A DNA stretch of 64,000 nt from Drosophila pseudoobscura (taxonomy: Eukaryota > Arthropoda > Insecta > Diptera > Drosophilidae): contig NC_046681.1 of NCBI RefSeq assembly GCF_009870125.1, positions 20,349,001-20,413,000 on the forward strand, in the 5' to 3' direction. The position numbers and the translations under genes are program-made. Below, in pieces: positions 11,625 through 22,527 of the stretch. Numbering within the stretch: position 1 is the first letter of the stretch; every line of letters begins with the position of its first letter. The notes below the pieces were generated by a model. It was given only the letters and a program-made list of their open reading frames with translations, was not told where the DNA came from and made no database searches.

Positions 11625-12347
11625 TCAGTCGAGTGGACTCCAGCCGAACGAGTACGGTCTGTTGGCCACCATTGGCGGCATCATGGCATAGCCGGACCAG
11701 CCCCCGGCATCGTTCGCATTGGTCATGTATCCGTAGCTGTAATGTCCGTCCATGGCTGATTGGAGTTGCAGCAGCTGCTGTAGCTGTTGCTGGTACTCCT
11801 GCTGTTGCTGTGGCATCCCCTGTTGCTGCTGTTGCTGCTGTTGCTGCTGCTGCTGTTTCTGTTGTTGCTGCTGTTGCTGTGGCATCCCGTATCCCCTCTT
11901 GCTGCCCCTCGTTATGTTGGGGGCACTCGAAGTTGGTGGTGGACACTGAGGTGGATACTCGCTGAGTGGGGAGTGGGGAGCGCGGTTCCGCGGCGGCTGC
12001 GACTGTAGTCTGGTGCGTGTTTTGGGTCCGCACGATTGTGGATGCCGCGGGGCCATGTTCGGGTACCCCGATCCAGTCTCATGTTGCTGCCGCTGTTGCT
12101 GCCGCTGCTGCTGCTGCTGGACTGGTTTGTGCATCATCGGCCAGCGCTGCTGGGCGGCACCGACGGGCGCCTGCATGGGTACACCGTCCACCAGAACCGG
12201 ATAAACACTGCCACCAAAGACGAGGCCGTTGCCATATATTAGCATCCCGTCGGGCGGTATTTGGGGGATTTTCTGCTCCCGCTGTTCCCGCTGCCCCCGC
12301 TGCTCCCGCTGCTGCTGGCTGCCCGCCGACTTCTGTGACCTGGACAT
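11625..12347 (-). CDS. Gln-rich protein of unknown function, single exon
   Basis: This intronless frame encodes 240 residues. The start ATG (12347) has A at -3 and precedes MSRSQKS; nothing upstream in frame extends it convincingly. Residues ~10-25 are QRE repeats. A conserved-looking hydrophobic segment follows (IPPDGMLIYGNGLVFGGSVY, then PVLVDGVPMQ), and then Gln tracts near 78-92 and 150-180. The C-terminus is Gly/Tyr/Pro-rich and ends YSFGWSPLD. There is no signal peptide or membrane span. The non-Gln segments have ordered composition and G/C-ending codons, which argues for a real gene rather than a CAG-repeat artefact. The family is not recognised. It lies tail-to-head between CFAP70 and the Ser/Lys-rich gene and could share male germ-line expression, which is only an inference. 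The opposite strand shows poly-Cys/Leu shadow frames. Confidence 0.7.
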   Translation of the reverse strand: MSRSQKSAGSQQQREQRGQREQREQKIPQIPPDGMLIYGNGLVFGGSVYPVLVDGVPMQAPVGAAQQRWPMMHKPVQQQQQRQQQRQQHETGSGYPNMAPRHPQSCGPKTRTRLQSQPPRNRAPHSPLSEYPPQCPPPTSSAPNITRGSKRGYGMPQQQQQQQKQQQQQQQQQQQQGMPQQQQEYQQQLQQLLQLQSAMDGHYSYGYMTNANDAGGWSGYAMMPPMVANRPYSFGWSPLD

Positions 12348-13192
12348 GATTACTGTTCACCTGATGACGCTACTCAATTTCGATGTTCGAAACAAATACT
12401 ATATACTGAGAAGCAAAAGGCAAGGCCTCCTACGTTGCCCCACTCCAGGCGTGCTCATTAATATTTGCCACATGCCAGAGAGGGCGACGGCGACGTTTTG
12501 AAGAGCAGACAGCAGGCTTTTGTTTATGGCTCTGGCAGTCAAAGGATCTCACGCCTTATCAGCACGTACTCCCCTTGAAGATGCTGCATGCTGCCTGCTG
12601 GTGGCATTTTTAATTAAAGCAAGTGAAGGACTTGAAGTGCGCTGCCTAGACGATGCCAGGAGATCCTTTGTTCTGAGGATTTCCCAAGCTAATCGTGATA
12701 AAAGTCGGCACAACAGTTTCTTGGCTACAATTTATCGCCCAAGTAATCTTTATGCAGAAAAAATACTTAAATCAGGGAATTAGAGTGTTCCGAGTAGAAC
12801 CCCTTCGATTAGCAGGCCTTTCTGGGGGGCCCTTAGCCTCAGTTCTCTACGTCTTGCCTCCAGAGGGAAGCTACCCACATCGATGGATGGCTTTTGGATA
12901 TCTCTCGGATATTTGGGTACAGAAAAAACCCCCATTTCCCCATAGAGAAAGCCCAAAACTCGCATTAGAAACCTTTTGAATATGTGAAAACTGCCTCCAT
13001 CGACATTTCCTTCACCCGAAAAGTGGGGGGCTTTGAGTGTACCGAGATTTCAGTGTCGCTCTCCCACAGATACCCCAACATTCAGAGCATTTTGAAATTC
13101 CAGCAGCACAAAATTCAATTCGGCTAGCAATAAAAAACCCCACACGGAGACGAAAAACCCCAGAGCGTTCCCCCCAAAAAACAGGCAGGAAA
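12348..13192. promoter_or_regulatory. Divergent intergenic region between the Gln-rich and Ser/Lys-rich genes
   Basis: The two flanking genes point away from each other, so this ~845-bp stretch presumably contains both promoters. A TCAGTG initiator-like motif lies at about 13049-13054 upstream of the plus-strand gene. No TATA box is placed suitably. The short ORFs here lack codon bias. Confidence 0.4.
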
Positions 13193-14398
13193 ATGGTCAA
13201 CATGTCTGACATCGACTACGAGCCCTTCAATCCGTTCAACGTGGGGCCGCCCAACAGCGGCAAGCGGATGGAGTTCAAGATCCCCACCGCCGTCACGTAT
13301 CCGCCGCCGGTGTTTGCCGTCGTGCCGCAGGACAGGCAGGGCTACATCAGGCGGTCCGTGTCGCAGGACTCGCAGCTGGCGGCCAGCTCCCATCTGAAGA
13401 TTGGGCCGTCCAGAATCGGGGAGGTGAGCGTTTCGAGGGCCATCAAGGAGGAGATGGCGGCGGCCAAGCGGCAGGCGGCCTCCCTGGACGAGGAGGAGCG
13501 CATCGATGCGGGCGGCATCTCGAAGATGAAGCTGGCCTCCTCCAGGTCGGGGATCGACTCCAAGTCGAAGGTGTCCGTCAAGACGCTGATGCCGGTGCGG
13601 ACGAGGCGGCAGGTGGCCCCCGGCGACGACCAGGCCAAGAACCGTTCGATATCTGGCTCCAGTGTTAGCAAAAACGGGAGCAGGGTGTCCTGGGGTCGGG
13701 AGACCAAGTCCCGCTCGAGTTCCCCCTCCAAGCGGAGCAGCATCGGCGCCAAGCGGAGCAGCACTCGTTCCCAGTCGAGCACCGCTTCGTCGAAGGCCTC
13801 GCTGGCCAGATCGTCCAGCAAACTCAAGCCGAGGTCGAGCACAGCCTCGACCGTGACACTGACGGGCAAGGTGTCCAAGCAGCGCTCAAGGACGGACTCT
13901 GTCAAGCCCTCAAGCTCGAAGATGAGGTCCAAGGAGGAGTCCAGGGTCTCGCTGAAGTCAAGGACTAGCAAACGGCCCTCAGATACTGTATCTGTGCGCT
14001 CTCGCACGTCCAAGACTGGGCATAAGACCACCGAGACGGCCTCCCAGCGCTACATCAAGGCCAAGGCCACCTCCGAGACCTTGTCCCAGCATTCGGTGCA
14101 GTCCAAGACCAAAGAGGCCTCTCGCTCGGCCTCCAAGTCGAAGACCCACCCATCGAAGGTCTCGCTGAAGACCAAAGTCAAGGCTGCCGCCCCCAAAATG
14201 AGGTCGGCCAAGGCCCTGGCCGAGGACACGTCTTTGGTGAGTCGAGCCGCGGCGATCACCGAGCGCCTCAAGGCGGGCAATGAGGACAACTTCCGGCGCT
14301 ACAGCTCGGTGATCCACAACCACTCGATGAGGGTGCCCGAGAAGCAGTTCCGCGAGGACCGCATGTCCTTCTGGTTCCAGGACGCAGTGCTGTCCTAG
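13193..14398 (+). CDS. Ser/Lys/Arg-rich basic protein of unknown function, single exon
   Basis: The gene encodes 401 residues from the ATG at 13193 (context GAAAATGG). The same frame stays open upstream to a Met at 13037, but that extension is Pro/Arg-rich, lacks the codon bias and is probably 5' UTR. The N-terminus is acidic/aromatic (MSDIDYEPFNPFNVGPPNSG). A charged helical part follows (~80-105, RAIKEEMAAAKRQAASLDEE). Residues ~120-330 are a low-complexity tract of Ser, Lys, Arg and Thr with many RSSS/SKS/SRTSK motifs. The C-terminus is ordered-looking (SRAAAITERLKAG, then RYSSVIHNHSM and DRMSFWFQDAVLS). The composition recalls nucleic-acid- or microtubule-binding basic proteins and would offer many phosphorylation sites; no family is recognised. 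GC3 is very high, which also opens a 229-codon antisense shadow frame. AATAAA at 14501 fits as its 3' end. Confidence 0.8.
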   Translation: MVNMSDIDYEPFNPFNVGPPNSGKRMEFKIPTAVTYPPPVFAVVPQDRQGYIRRSVSQDSQLAASSHLKIGPSRIGEVSVSRAIKEEMAAAKRQAASLDEEERIDAGGISKMKLASSRSGIDSKSKVSVKTLMPVRTRRQVAPGDDQAKNRSISGSSVSKNGSRVSWGRETKSRSSSPSKRSSIGAKRSSTRSQSSTASSKASLARSSSKLKPRSSTASTVTLTGKVSKQRSRTDSVKPSSSKMRSKEESRVSLKSRTSKRPSDTVSVRSRTSKTGHKTTETASQRYIKAKATSETLSQHSVQSKTKEASRSASKSKTHPSKVSLKTKVKAAAPKMRSAKALAEDTSLVSRAAAITERLKAGNEDNFRRYSSVIHNHSMRVPEKQFREDRMSFWFQDAVLS

Positions 14399-14500
14399 GC
14401 AATGGCCTGGCCCACGCCCCGCCCCGCCCCTCGCCATGGGGAAACCTCCGCAACATTCCGCAATAGTTTACGATTTATTTAAGCGAATCGAATCAATATA

Positions 14501-14506
14501 AATAAA
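14501..14506 (+). terminator. AATAAA polyadenylation signal of the Ser/Lys-rich gene
   Basis: A canonical hexamer about 100 nt after the stop codon at 14398, in an A/T-rich context. Confidence 0.65.
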
Positions 14507-14600
14507 TATATACAAATTAGCCGTAAAAAGGTGGGCAATGGTTTATCTAACGGGGTTTTGACCTGGCCCAAAGCATAACCTGATTTGCGGTTCAGACTCC

Positions 14601-14621
14601 TTTTTTTTTTTTTTTTTTTTT
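14601..14621. repeat. Poly-T run (21 T)
   Basis: A homopolymer of 21 T within the intergenic region. It may mark the A-tail of an old retrotransposed copy on the minus strand, but no flanking retroelement is recognised. Confidence 0.85.
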
Positions 14622-15533
14622 GAGGGGCATTCAGCGCTAAAAATGTGCGGTTTTGAATGCTCTGGGCCATAAAAAATGCTTTAAAAAAATATAAAAAATA
14701 AATGTGCTTAATTTAAAAAAAAAAAAAATATTTGTGACTGTAAAACGAAGTTGGCTTAAACATTGATTCAGGCGAAAGCGAGTTAAAATATGCAAAAAGA
14801 TTATAAATGGTTTAAAAAAAAAGTTTTATGGCTGTGTTTTAATTACAATTATTATTTGGAGTAAATTTTATAAATATAATAATTAAGTATTAATTACAAA
14901 AAATGACAAATACATTTAGCGAAAAGAGTTTTCTACGCTTGAGGGCGAAAAAATAATTAAAAAATCTCCAAAATGACATTTAAATTATGAAATATTTAAT
15001 TAAAATACGTAAGGGACAACCGTGTACGGTTTAGCCGACTCTTTTTGGTGGATTCTTGTTGTATTTATTGCCGGGGCAGCCTGCTAATTGCAGCAGCAAA
15101 AAACGTCGGTTAGTTGCTGGCCTAATCAGCGTCAACATTTGGCCAAGAGCAAAATTGCACGGCGGCCGGTACTTGGGCTGTAACAATTATAACAAATGCT
15201 TGTGGCTTTCATTTAATTGCATGTCAATTTGTAAGCCTCTCGGCCTCTCGCGGTAAGTAGGCCACAATAAATGAGGAGTCGAGAGTCGGCGGCATATTTA
15301 TATGGAAATGCGGGGATTTTTATGCGAGCACTTCCCTACAATGAGGGAAACAACTGCAATAATGGCCCAGAAATAACAACTTTGCTAAAGTGCAAAAATC
15401 CAGCCACCGCCCAAAAGGGCTCCGAAATGAAACAAAACATTCAGAGAGGGAGAGAAAAATATATTTAATACGAAAAGTTTTGCAATAACGGAAATGAAAT
15501 GGAAATGGACGCCCGCCAATAGACATAAATGTG

Positions 15534-15537
<4 letters not shown>

Positions 15538-15565
<28 letters not shown>
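15538..15565. repeat. TG microsatellite
   Basis: Perfect (TG)n tract of about 14 units. Confidence 0.9.
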
Positions 15566-15996
15566 AGTGGGTCACTGCAGGATACAAATAGGACACGGCA
15601 ACAGGAGCAGGCCGTGTAAAACAAAAGAACCATCGCATACAATGCAAAAAAACAGAGAGAGATCTCAAAAGTAAAACCAACAAACAATATCCGCAAAAAG
15701 CAATTGCACAAAGGCACCATCCAGTCCATAAAATATTAAAAACTATACAAATACTAGACACAAGGTGGCGGAGATACTTGCATTTACCTGGGCCTTTCGA
15801 AGGGGCCTGAAAGCCGAGCAATTAGTTGGGCGGAAGGACTCTCTTCTGGGAGGAAGGACTCTATAATTGATGGAGAAACTCTGCAGAGTTTGTTTTCCAA
15901 CCATAAAACAAAGAGGATCCCACTTGGGATCCCCCTTTCAATATTTACTGACTATATTTTTGGAACATCGCTAATTTCGTACAAGTTTGATTGGTC

Positions 15997-16368
15997 TTAG
16001 AGCCGACTGTAGTAGTGGAACTTCTCTTCCATTTTGGTCATATCGCGCTTCACTCTCTCCCACAGTCCCAGCTTCGGCGCCTCGGTGGCAGCCACAACAT
16101 TGGCCTCGGTCCCGCTTTCCTTCTTGTTGGTTGTCGAGGGCTCGTCCACCAGGCTGGCATCGAGGATCAGGAAGTTCTCCTCAGTCGAAGAATACATCCA
16201 TTGATTGTCTGATTTTGTTGTCTTCTCTGCAGCTGGCTCGAAGTTTCCCGCGTAAACGAAGAACAAGAACAACACGATCAGAATTATGAGGCCGAAAATA
16301 AACTTCTTCGCTTTGAGGTTCTTGAAGGATACGATCTTGTGGATCTTGATTTTTAGTGATTCGAGCAT
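15997..16368 (-). CDS. Small single-pass membrane protein, function unknown
   Basis: A single-exon frame of 123 residues. The ATG at 16368 sits in a strong fly context (CCGAAAATG). Residues 1-23 are Lys-rich and amphipathic (KIKIHKIVSFKNLKAKKF). A ~17-residue hydrophobic stretch (FGLIILIVLFLFFVYAG, ~24-41) follows. The remaining ~80 residues are polar, Thr/Glu/Lys-rich, and end with a charged helix containing LWERVKRDMTKMEEKFHYY. By the positive-inside rule the short N-terminus should be cytosolic and the tail lumenal or extracellular. There is no recognised domain. It could be a membrane anchor in the endoplasmic reticulum or mitochondrion. Codon use and the clear membrane-topology signal support a real gene. 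No canonical AATAAA is seen close downstream. It faces the Ser/Lys-rich gene tail to tail. Confidence 0.65.
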   Translation of the reverse strand: MLESLKIKIHKIVSFKNLKAKKFIFGLIILIVLFLFFVYAGNFEPAAEKTTKSDNQWMYSSTEENFLILDASLVDEPSTTNKKESGTEANVVAATEAPKLGLWERVKRDMTKMEEKFHYYSRL

Positions 16369-17229
16369 TTTCGGTTTTTATTTGTTGACTCGATTTGTTT
16401 TTTGGGACAACAAAAGTTACGAGTATATCAGTAAAAGCTTGGAATGCTTTGTTTTTTTAGAACTTAGGTTCCTTTTTGGGGCTCCTTTCTGTTTAAAACT
16501 CTCCTCTTTTCGACTATATTGTATAAATAACACCTCATTGATGTACCTTTCTAAGGTACACACCTTGCAAACCACTTTAAGCCCTTGAGATGTGGCCTGG
16601 AGAGCGAGACAAGGAAATGGCCCTACCTGCTGGATTCTGTCCAACAAGGTGCTTCTTTTAGAAGGCTATCCTGGCGCCTATTTGCAGAACTAGACCTAAT
16701 CGAACTTCAATATAATCAGGCTGTTCCAAAACAAAATGTTATGCAGGATTTCTGAAGCCGATTGGTGCATCCGTAACTGTGAAATAGCCAAGGACCTCAG
16801 GGTCCCCCCTCATGTCATAAACGATACCAGTTACCAGATAGAAAGTTACGCAATCCCCCAGATGTTCTGTCCAGTACCATTCCCTCAGACCTGCCCCACA
16901 GGAAGACATAATTTTCACCCTCTAAGCCGTCCCCATTTTGATGTCTACCTTGATGGCCCACATTTCCTTTTGCAAAATCTATGTAACTGAATATTTTCAT
17001 TGACTGTTGCACAACATAATTGCAAAATAATGCAACAATAAACAGCATTGCTGGGAGCCCTGTTGGTGCTTTTCAAGTATCTGGTATCACTGCAGATACA
17101 TCTTCTGGCAACCACACAATGCGCTCCAACAGCGAAAAAAAGGAGTGTACAGAGTTATAGTATTAGTGGTAGTAGCTGGTGTGTGTGTGTGCTCTTTAGC
17201 TAATTTTTTATACAAGTTTTATATATAAA
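16369..17229. other. Upstream region of the membrane-protein gene, no further gene
   Basis: AT-rich intergenic DNA; the first ~100 bp presumably hold the promoter of the minus-strand gene. An 84-codon plus frame at 16736-16990 is open but shows neither codon bias nor a family match. Confidence 0.45.
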
Positions 17230-17830
17230 AATTAGGCATTTACCGTTTAAAATACTCCTAAGAACTCTTAAGAAGTCTGTTATTGCCTTCAAATTTGATA
17301 AAAAAAGAAATTCTCAAAAAGATACTAATTATATCTCGTTCAACAATTTAGTGAATTACGTTTAAAAATAATTTAAAGAAATCTGTAAAAATCTGTAGAA
17401 GATATTCTCCAAAATATGGTAATAATTTTTCATACAACAGATTAGGGAAATACACTTGAAAATACTCTTAAGAATTCTTTAGAAATATGTAAAAATCTCT
17501 AAAAGATATTCCCCACAAGGTACTAATTACCTACGGTAAAAAATAAGTGAATTGAGTGAATAAGTGAAAATACTCTTAAGAAATCTATAAAAATCTGTCA
17601 AAGATATTCCTTAAAAGATAGTAATTTTTTCTCGTACAACAATGTTGTGAAATACCCTTGAAAATATTCTTAAGAAATGTGTAAAAATCTGTCAACTATA
17701 TTTCCCAAAAGATAGTACAGACATTTTTCTCGTACAAAAATTAAGTGAAATACCCTTGCAAATATTCTTAAGAAATCTTTAAAAATCTCTCAAAAATACT
17801 CCCCGACAGGCAGTAATCATTTCTTAATTA
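17230..17830. repeat. Degenerate ~100-bp AT-rich tandem repeat, about six copies
   Basis: Each unit contains CTTAAGAA followed by (A)TCTGTAAAAATCTGTC, then AGATATTCCCCAAAAGATA, then CTCGTACAACAATTTAGTG and AAATACCCTTGAAAATA. CTTAAGAA-type anchors recur roughly every 95-108 bp (near 17267, 17468, 17576, 17670 and 17768). Units have diverged by perhaps 20-30 %. It is not coding in any frame. Confidence 0.8.
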
Positions 17831-20480
17831 AAACTCCCTTTTACTTAAGGAAACCCACCTTTCGCTCAGTGATTCTGTGAGCTGTGCAGAAGCACATTCA
17901 TGCAGATTCCTGATCAAACAAAACCCCACTAATTAATTGCTGACCAAAAGGGGGTGGGGGGCACTGAATCAACACTGTCTTGCAAAACACACACACTTCC
18001 ATCTGTCGCAATGCAGATATTAGCAAACACACACACACACACACGGCAGACACTCGAAGGTGCATGTCTTTTTGTGCAGGACACACACTGCGTATGCGTA
18101 ATAAAATTGAATTAACGCATTTTGTGGCACAGATGTGGGCGTGCCACAAGGCTCCCTGTTTATTGGTCATAAATTTTGAAGGCAAGTTGCTGGCACACAA
18201 AACTGCCAAAGGGCCTTGTCATGTCGTCCGATGATTTACTTTTGCAATTATTATGATTTCCATTCACCGACAAAAGGCGTAATATTAGAATAATTGTCCA
18301 AAGGAAAGTGTTCTCTCAATAGAACACGACCTCGAGGCCAATTTATGTTTGGTCGCCCTTAATCAAGCAAGAGTGCAAAGTCCTCGGTATTCAATTGAAT
18401 TTGTGGAAAACCGAATATGGCAAATGTTATTAGGTCTGCGCCTCGGGGGCCCAAAAGGCCAAACATGAATCCGTGTGAATGTGCTGCTAATTGAAGAGCC
18501 TCTCGACAGAGGAATACCCACTAGTCTGTGGAGGATGCCTGCCCCTCGGGGGAGACACGTGGCATAAATTCATTGAATTTAATTTGTAAAAAAAAAAAAA
18601 AGACTACAGCACTTTGTGCAACTTTTCCGCTTTTCTATCCACGTTTTCAATTAAGTCTAAATGCAGTTGATTAACAAATTCAATTTTCATGCAGCGCGGT
18701 CGAGCGGCAGCGACTTGCATAATTATCAGACGCGGCATTAAAACATTTACATTATCCGCAGCATTATATATGGCCGTTGTTGTTGTTGTTGTTGGAGTTG
18801 TTGGTGTGGCGTTAAAAATTAATTCATAATTTGCATAATGATAAATGAAGAACGCTTTTGAACGGTCTGCGAATCGGGGCAAAAGTGAATTTTCAGGAGA
18901 GCAGAAAGCAAGTCAACGGCAAATGATTCATGGTCCCCCCGCCCTGCATTGTGGTGCTCACAAGTCGTCGTCGGCTCTGATTTCATAGTGAAAGTCAACC
19001 CGAGTCATTTGTCGTCATAACTTTTGTCATTAAAAGCAATCCTGGTGCGGAGACTGGGCGTGGCATCACCACCAGAGCTACGTGCTGGGGACAGACAATG
19101 GCGACGAGGAGGCCCCCCCCCCTACCCGTCTGTGTATACATTTTTCATAACATGCTAAATACGAGTATGCGCTCTCTCTCTCTCTCTCTCTGTCGCTCCT
19201 TTCTTTCTTTCTCTGCGGGCCGTGCAAGTCACGTTCCTTAATATGTCTTTGTGTGTGTGTGTGGGTGGCAGGATAAGTGTCCAAGTCTACGTCTTTGCCT
19301 GTATGTGTGCCTAACACATTTTTAATTTATTTTCTTGCCACTTCTGTCAGGGAAATACGCACACAAATACCAAGAAAGGGGAGCGGCTCTCCTTAGAGGC
19401 CGAAGATCTGAATACTCTGCCGATTAATCGAGGCTAAACGATATATTCCTGGCATTTAATAGCCCCATCCCCAAAAAAAAACCAAGTATTTGCCTCAAGG
19501 AATTCTTTTTAAAGGATCTTTTCCCTAAGGCCCAATGATCTCCTCATTTCTAGGCCTTTGATTCCCGCTTTTTGGCCAAATATCGCCTCTTATTTGTTAG
19601 TGTATTAACAGATATATGTTGTGTTTCTTTTCTTCTGTTTGACTGTCGGTCTTAGCCGCAGCCTCAAGCAGCGGGTTAAGAGCCCTTTTGAACCCTCGAG
19701 TGCCGGTCAGGAACAGGCTCAGCCTCAGCCCCAGCCCCAGCCTCAGCCCCAGCCCCAGTCTGAGTCTTAAGTCTTAGTCCCCGAGTGGTGTCATCCCCTC
19801 TTCCCCCCCTCGCAATGAACAATGCACATTTTGCTGTCGCCCCAACAGCTGAGAGTCACAAAAAGATGCCAAACTCCTTAATACTTGAATAAAGGCAAAT
19901 CTTGCCATCAAATTATACAAATTTCAAAGAATTTCGAATGTTTGAATGGACCTCCCACTATATCATGTTAACCCCAATTAATCCAACCAAAAAAAAAGGG
20001 GGGGAAAAGGAAACCAAATACTAAAACTAGATCAACTAAATAAAATTTCATGCCGAGCCGTAATCCCTTGAAATTAATTTGTAGCCAGTGGTTCGTTGTC
20101 TCGGTGTCTCGGAACTCGGAACTCCGTAGTCGGGTCTTACCATTCCGTTGGCCATTTTAATTGGTTTGCGAGCACATAAGCCGGCCATAAGTAGCCCAGG
20201 TGGGGCCGCAAAAGGGTTGGAATTGTATGTATTTATACATTTGACTGTGTTCAAGATGCAGTTGGTGGCAGGCCTGGACATTTGTGGCAAATGGAAGGCG
20301 CTTAAGATTAAAAAGCGTCGCATGGACTGCAACCACAGAGCAAACACAAACACAAACACAAATACAGATGAGAGGGCAGGAGAGCAAATGAGTGCTCTGA
20401 GGGGCAGGAAGAGAGACACAAAACAAATATATGTACCAAAGGCCAAAGGCAGGCGGTAGTCGACAAAGGGCATACCCTTG
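17831..20480. other. Non-coding stretch with simple repeats
   Basis: No gene is supported. It includes a CA repeat (about 18028-18045), a TTG repeat (18776-18794), CT repeats (about 19173-19191), a CAGCCC/CAGCCT-rich patch (19717-19760) and typical AATTAATT-rich non-coding DNA that may be regulatory. Confidence 0.5.
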
Positions 20481-20490
20481 GCAAGAGGTC

Positions 20491-20708
20491 TATAAAAGGC
20501 TCCTCTCCTCCCTTGTGCTATCCACAGGGTATCCCAGTGGCGACCCCAGCATCACGTAGCCGCCCACATGTCCAAAAGCAAACATTTTAAAGTTCAAAAG
20601 AAGGTCCTTAACCTGCTGCCGGGGGCGGTTTCCACTTGCACTCACGTACATCAGTCCTTCAGCTGTGCTCCCCCGCCCCTCCCGTGGCAGGGGATTGTGG
20701 CTTTGTGA
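20491..20708 (+). promoter_or_regulatory. TATA box (TATAAAAGGC, 20491) followed by a 46-codon ORF
   Basis: TATAAAAGG is a textbook TATA box. About 30 nt on, near 20520, would be the start of transcription, and the first ATG (20568) opens a 46-codon frame that starts MSKSKHFKVQKKVLNLLPG and stops at 20706-20708. Its second half is Pro-rich and unconvincing. The element may be a real core promoter with an unrecognised (possibly spliced) product, or a chance motif. Confidence 0.25.
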
Positions 20709-21561
20709 TGTTGCAACTGCTGCTGCTGCTGCTGCTGCAGCTGTGGGCTGCTAAATGAAGTGAGTGTCAACGCAAATGCAAACAAATGGGAAAAACGCAT
20801 AAAGCGAAAAGCAAAAGGCGTCGCAAATCAACAGAGGACTTCCATCAAGTCAAGCTCCATCCGTCCCCCCCCCCCCCCCTCACTCCCTTCCAGACGAATG
20901 GGGTCAGTGCTCTGGGAAATGAGTCCCATTTTTGTGTGTTTAGTTTTAATAATATTAATGCACACTAATGTGCACAAAAATAAATATATATTTAAACATT
21001 TTCCGGCCACAAAAGGGGGTTTTAATGGCTGCCCTGGAAACTCCACTTTTGATTGATTTAGGGCGTTGAGTGCTCAGAGGATTAAAGATGCTTAAGCCGG
21101 GCCCAACCTGGCGACACTTGAGAGCCCAATCAACCATCGATTGTCAAAGAGAATAGCCTACGAATGGCAGGGATTATATGTGATATAACGAATGAATTAA
21201 TAAACCTTTGGGGAGGCTCTTAGGCCACTTTACTCCACGAAATGCCTAAAACTTTTCCAACACACTTCTGAGAACTCTTTTTTGTGCATTCGGCTTATAT
21301 GCCGGGTCTAATGGGTAATTATTTTTTGCTCCTTACGCTTTTCCATTTCATTAGTTGCCTCGAAAGTCGCTCTTCAAACAATGCCAGAGCTTGAATGAAA
21401 TTTTTAATTAAGAAGAAAGCAAGCAAAAAGTGGAGCAAAGACTTCGATGAGTGGAGTGGAGTGGAGCCACCGAAAAAACTTGGACTCCAGTTTCGGGCCA
21501 TTTGTTGGTTTAATAAACTTTATTTTATGCATTTTGTCCGCTTGCCGGAGCGGAACTCGCT
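20709..21561. other. Non-coding, with CTG repeat and C-run
   Basis: It contains a (CTG)n tract (20720-20740), a C-run of about 14 (20866-20879) and AT-rich DNA. No gene is supported. Confidence 0.5.
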
Positions 21562-21871
21562 TTTCTGTTTGCATTTTGCTCTTTGAATTTTTATATATAT
21601 TTTATATATATATTTTTTGGAAAGCTCATTAAGCGCATTTGCACGCTGCTGTGAATCGATTAAAAGCAAAAATAATATTCATTAATCGCATAATGAATTT
21701 ATATTGAATTAATATTAAATTTAGTTGCCATTATCATGGGCCTGGCCCAAAGTCAAATGACAAAAAACACAAAAACACAAACAAAAGCAACGACAATGAT
21801 TAATTCCATCTACGGATGGCCGCTCTGGATTTTGTGCTCCAACGCTTTGGTGGATTAAAACATCTGGCTTA

Positions 21872-21905
<34 letters not shown>

Positions 21906-22183
21906 ACATACGAGTGTATTCATGTATAAATATTAAACAAAAATATTCATAAGTTTCGAATTGACAAATTATTTTCGAAAAATATATCATTAATATGGGC
22001 CGAAAATTGCATTTAATTCAAAGGAATTTTTCGATTAGATTTGAATGATTTTTTGCCAAAATTTAGAGGAATTTCATAACCGATTTGACAAGCTTAATAA
22101 ATATTGTTTTACCCCCCTCGACAAAACATTCCAGGGTAGATTTTGGGTCCATAAGAATTGTCAGAAAAATTGCACTAAATTCA
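21562..22183. repeat. 622-bp tandem duplication, copy 1
   Basis: This copy and the next appear identical base for base, including an uninterrupted (CA)13 microsatellite. It starts TTTCTGTTTGCATTTTGC and ends GCACTAAATTCA. No flanking target-site duplication is seen, so it is a head-to-tail duplication and not a transposon. Confidence 0.95.
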
Positions 22184-22493
22184 TTTCTGTTTGCATTTTG
22201 CTCTTTGAATTTTTATATATATTTTATATATATATTTTTTGGAAAGCTCATTAAGCGCATTTGCACGCTGCTGTGAATCGATTAAAAGCAAAAATAATAT
22301 TCATTAATCGCATAATGAATTTATATTGAATTAATATTAAATTTAGTTGCCATTATCATGGGCCTGGCCCAAAGTCAAATGACAAAAAACACAAAAACAC
22401 AAACAAAAGCAACGACAATGATTAATTCCATCTACGGATGGCCGCTCTGGATTTTGTGCTCCAACGCTTTGGTGGATTAAAACATCTGGCTTA

Positions 22494-22527
<34 letters not shown>

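Larger units (their letters stand above)
14399..15996. other. Convergent intergenic region, AT-rich
   Basis: Lies between two convergent genes. It contains the 21-T run at 14601-14621, an A-rich stretch to 15.0 kb and a TG microsatellite (about 15538-15565). No gene is supported. Confidence 0.6.

Noticed and set aside
11389..12033. 214-codon Thr/Ala-rich minus frame
   Set aside because: Out-of-frame reading of the CAG repeats of the Gln-rich gene.
13342..14031. 229-codon minus frame over the Ser/Lys-rich gene
   Set aside because: Antisense shadow (Leu/Glu-rich) of high-GC3 coding DNA.
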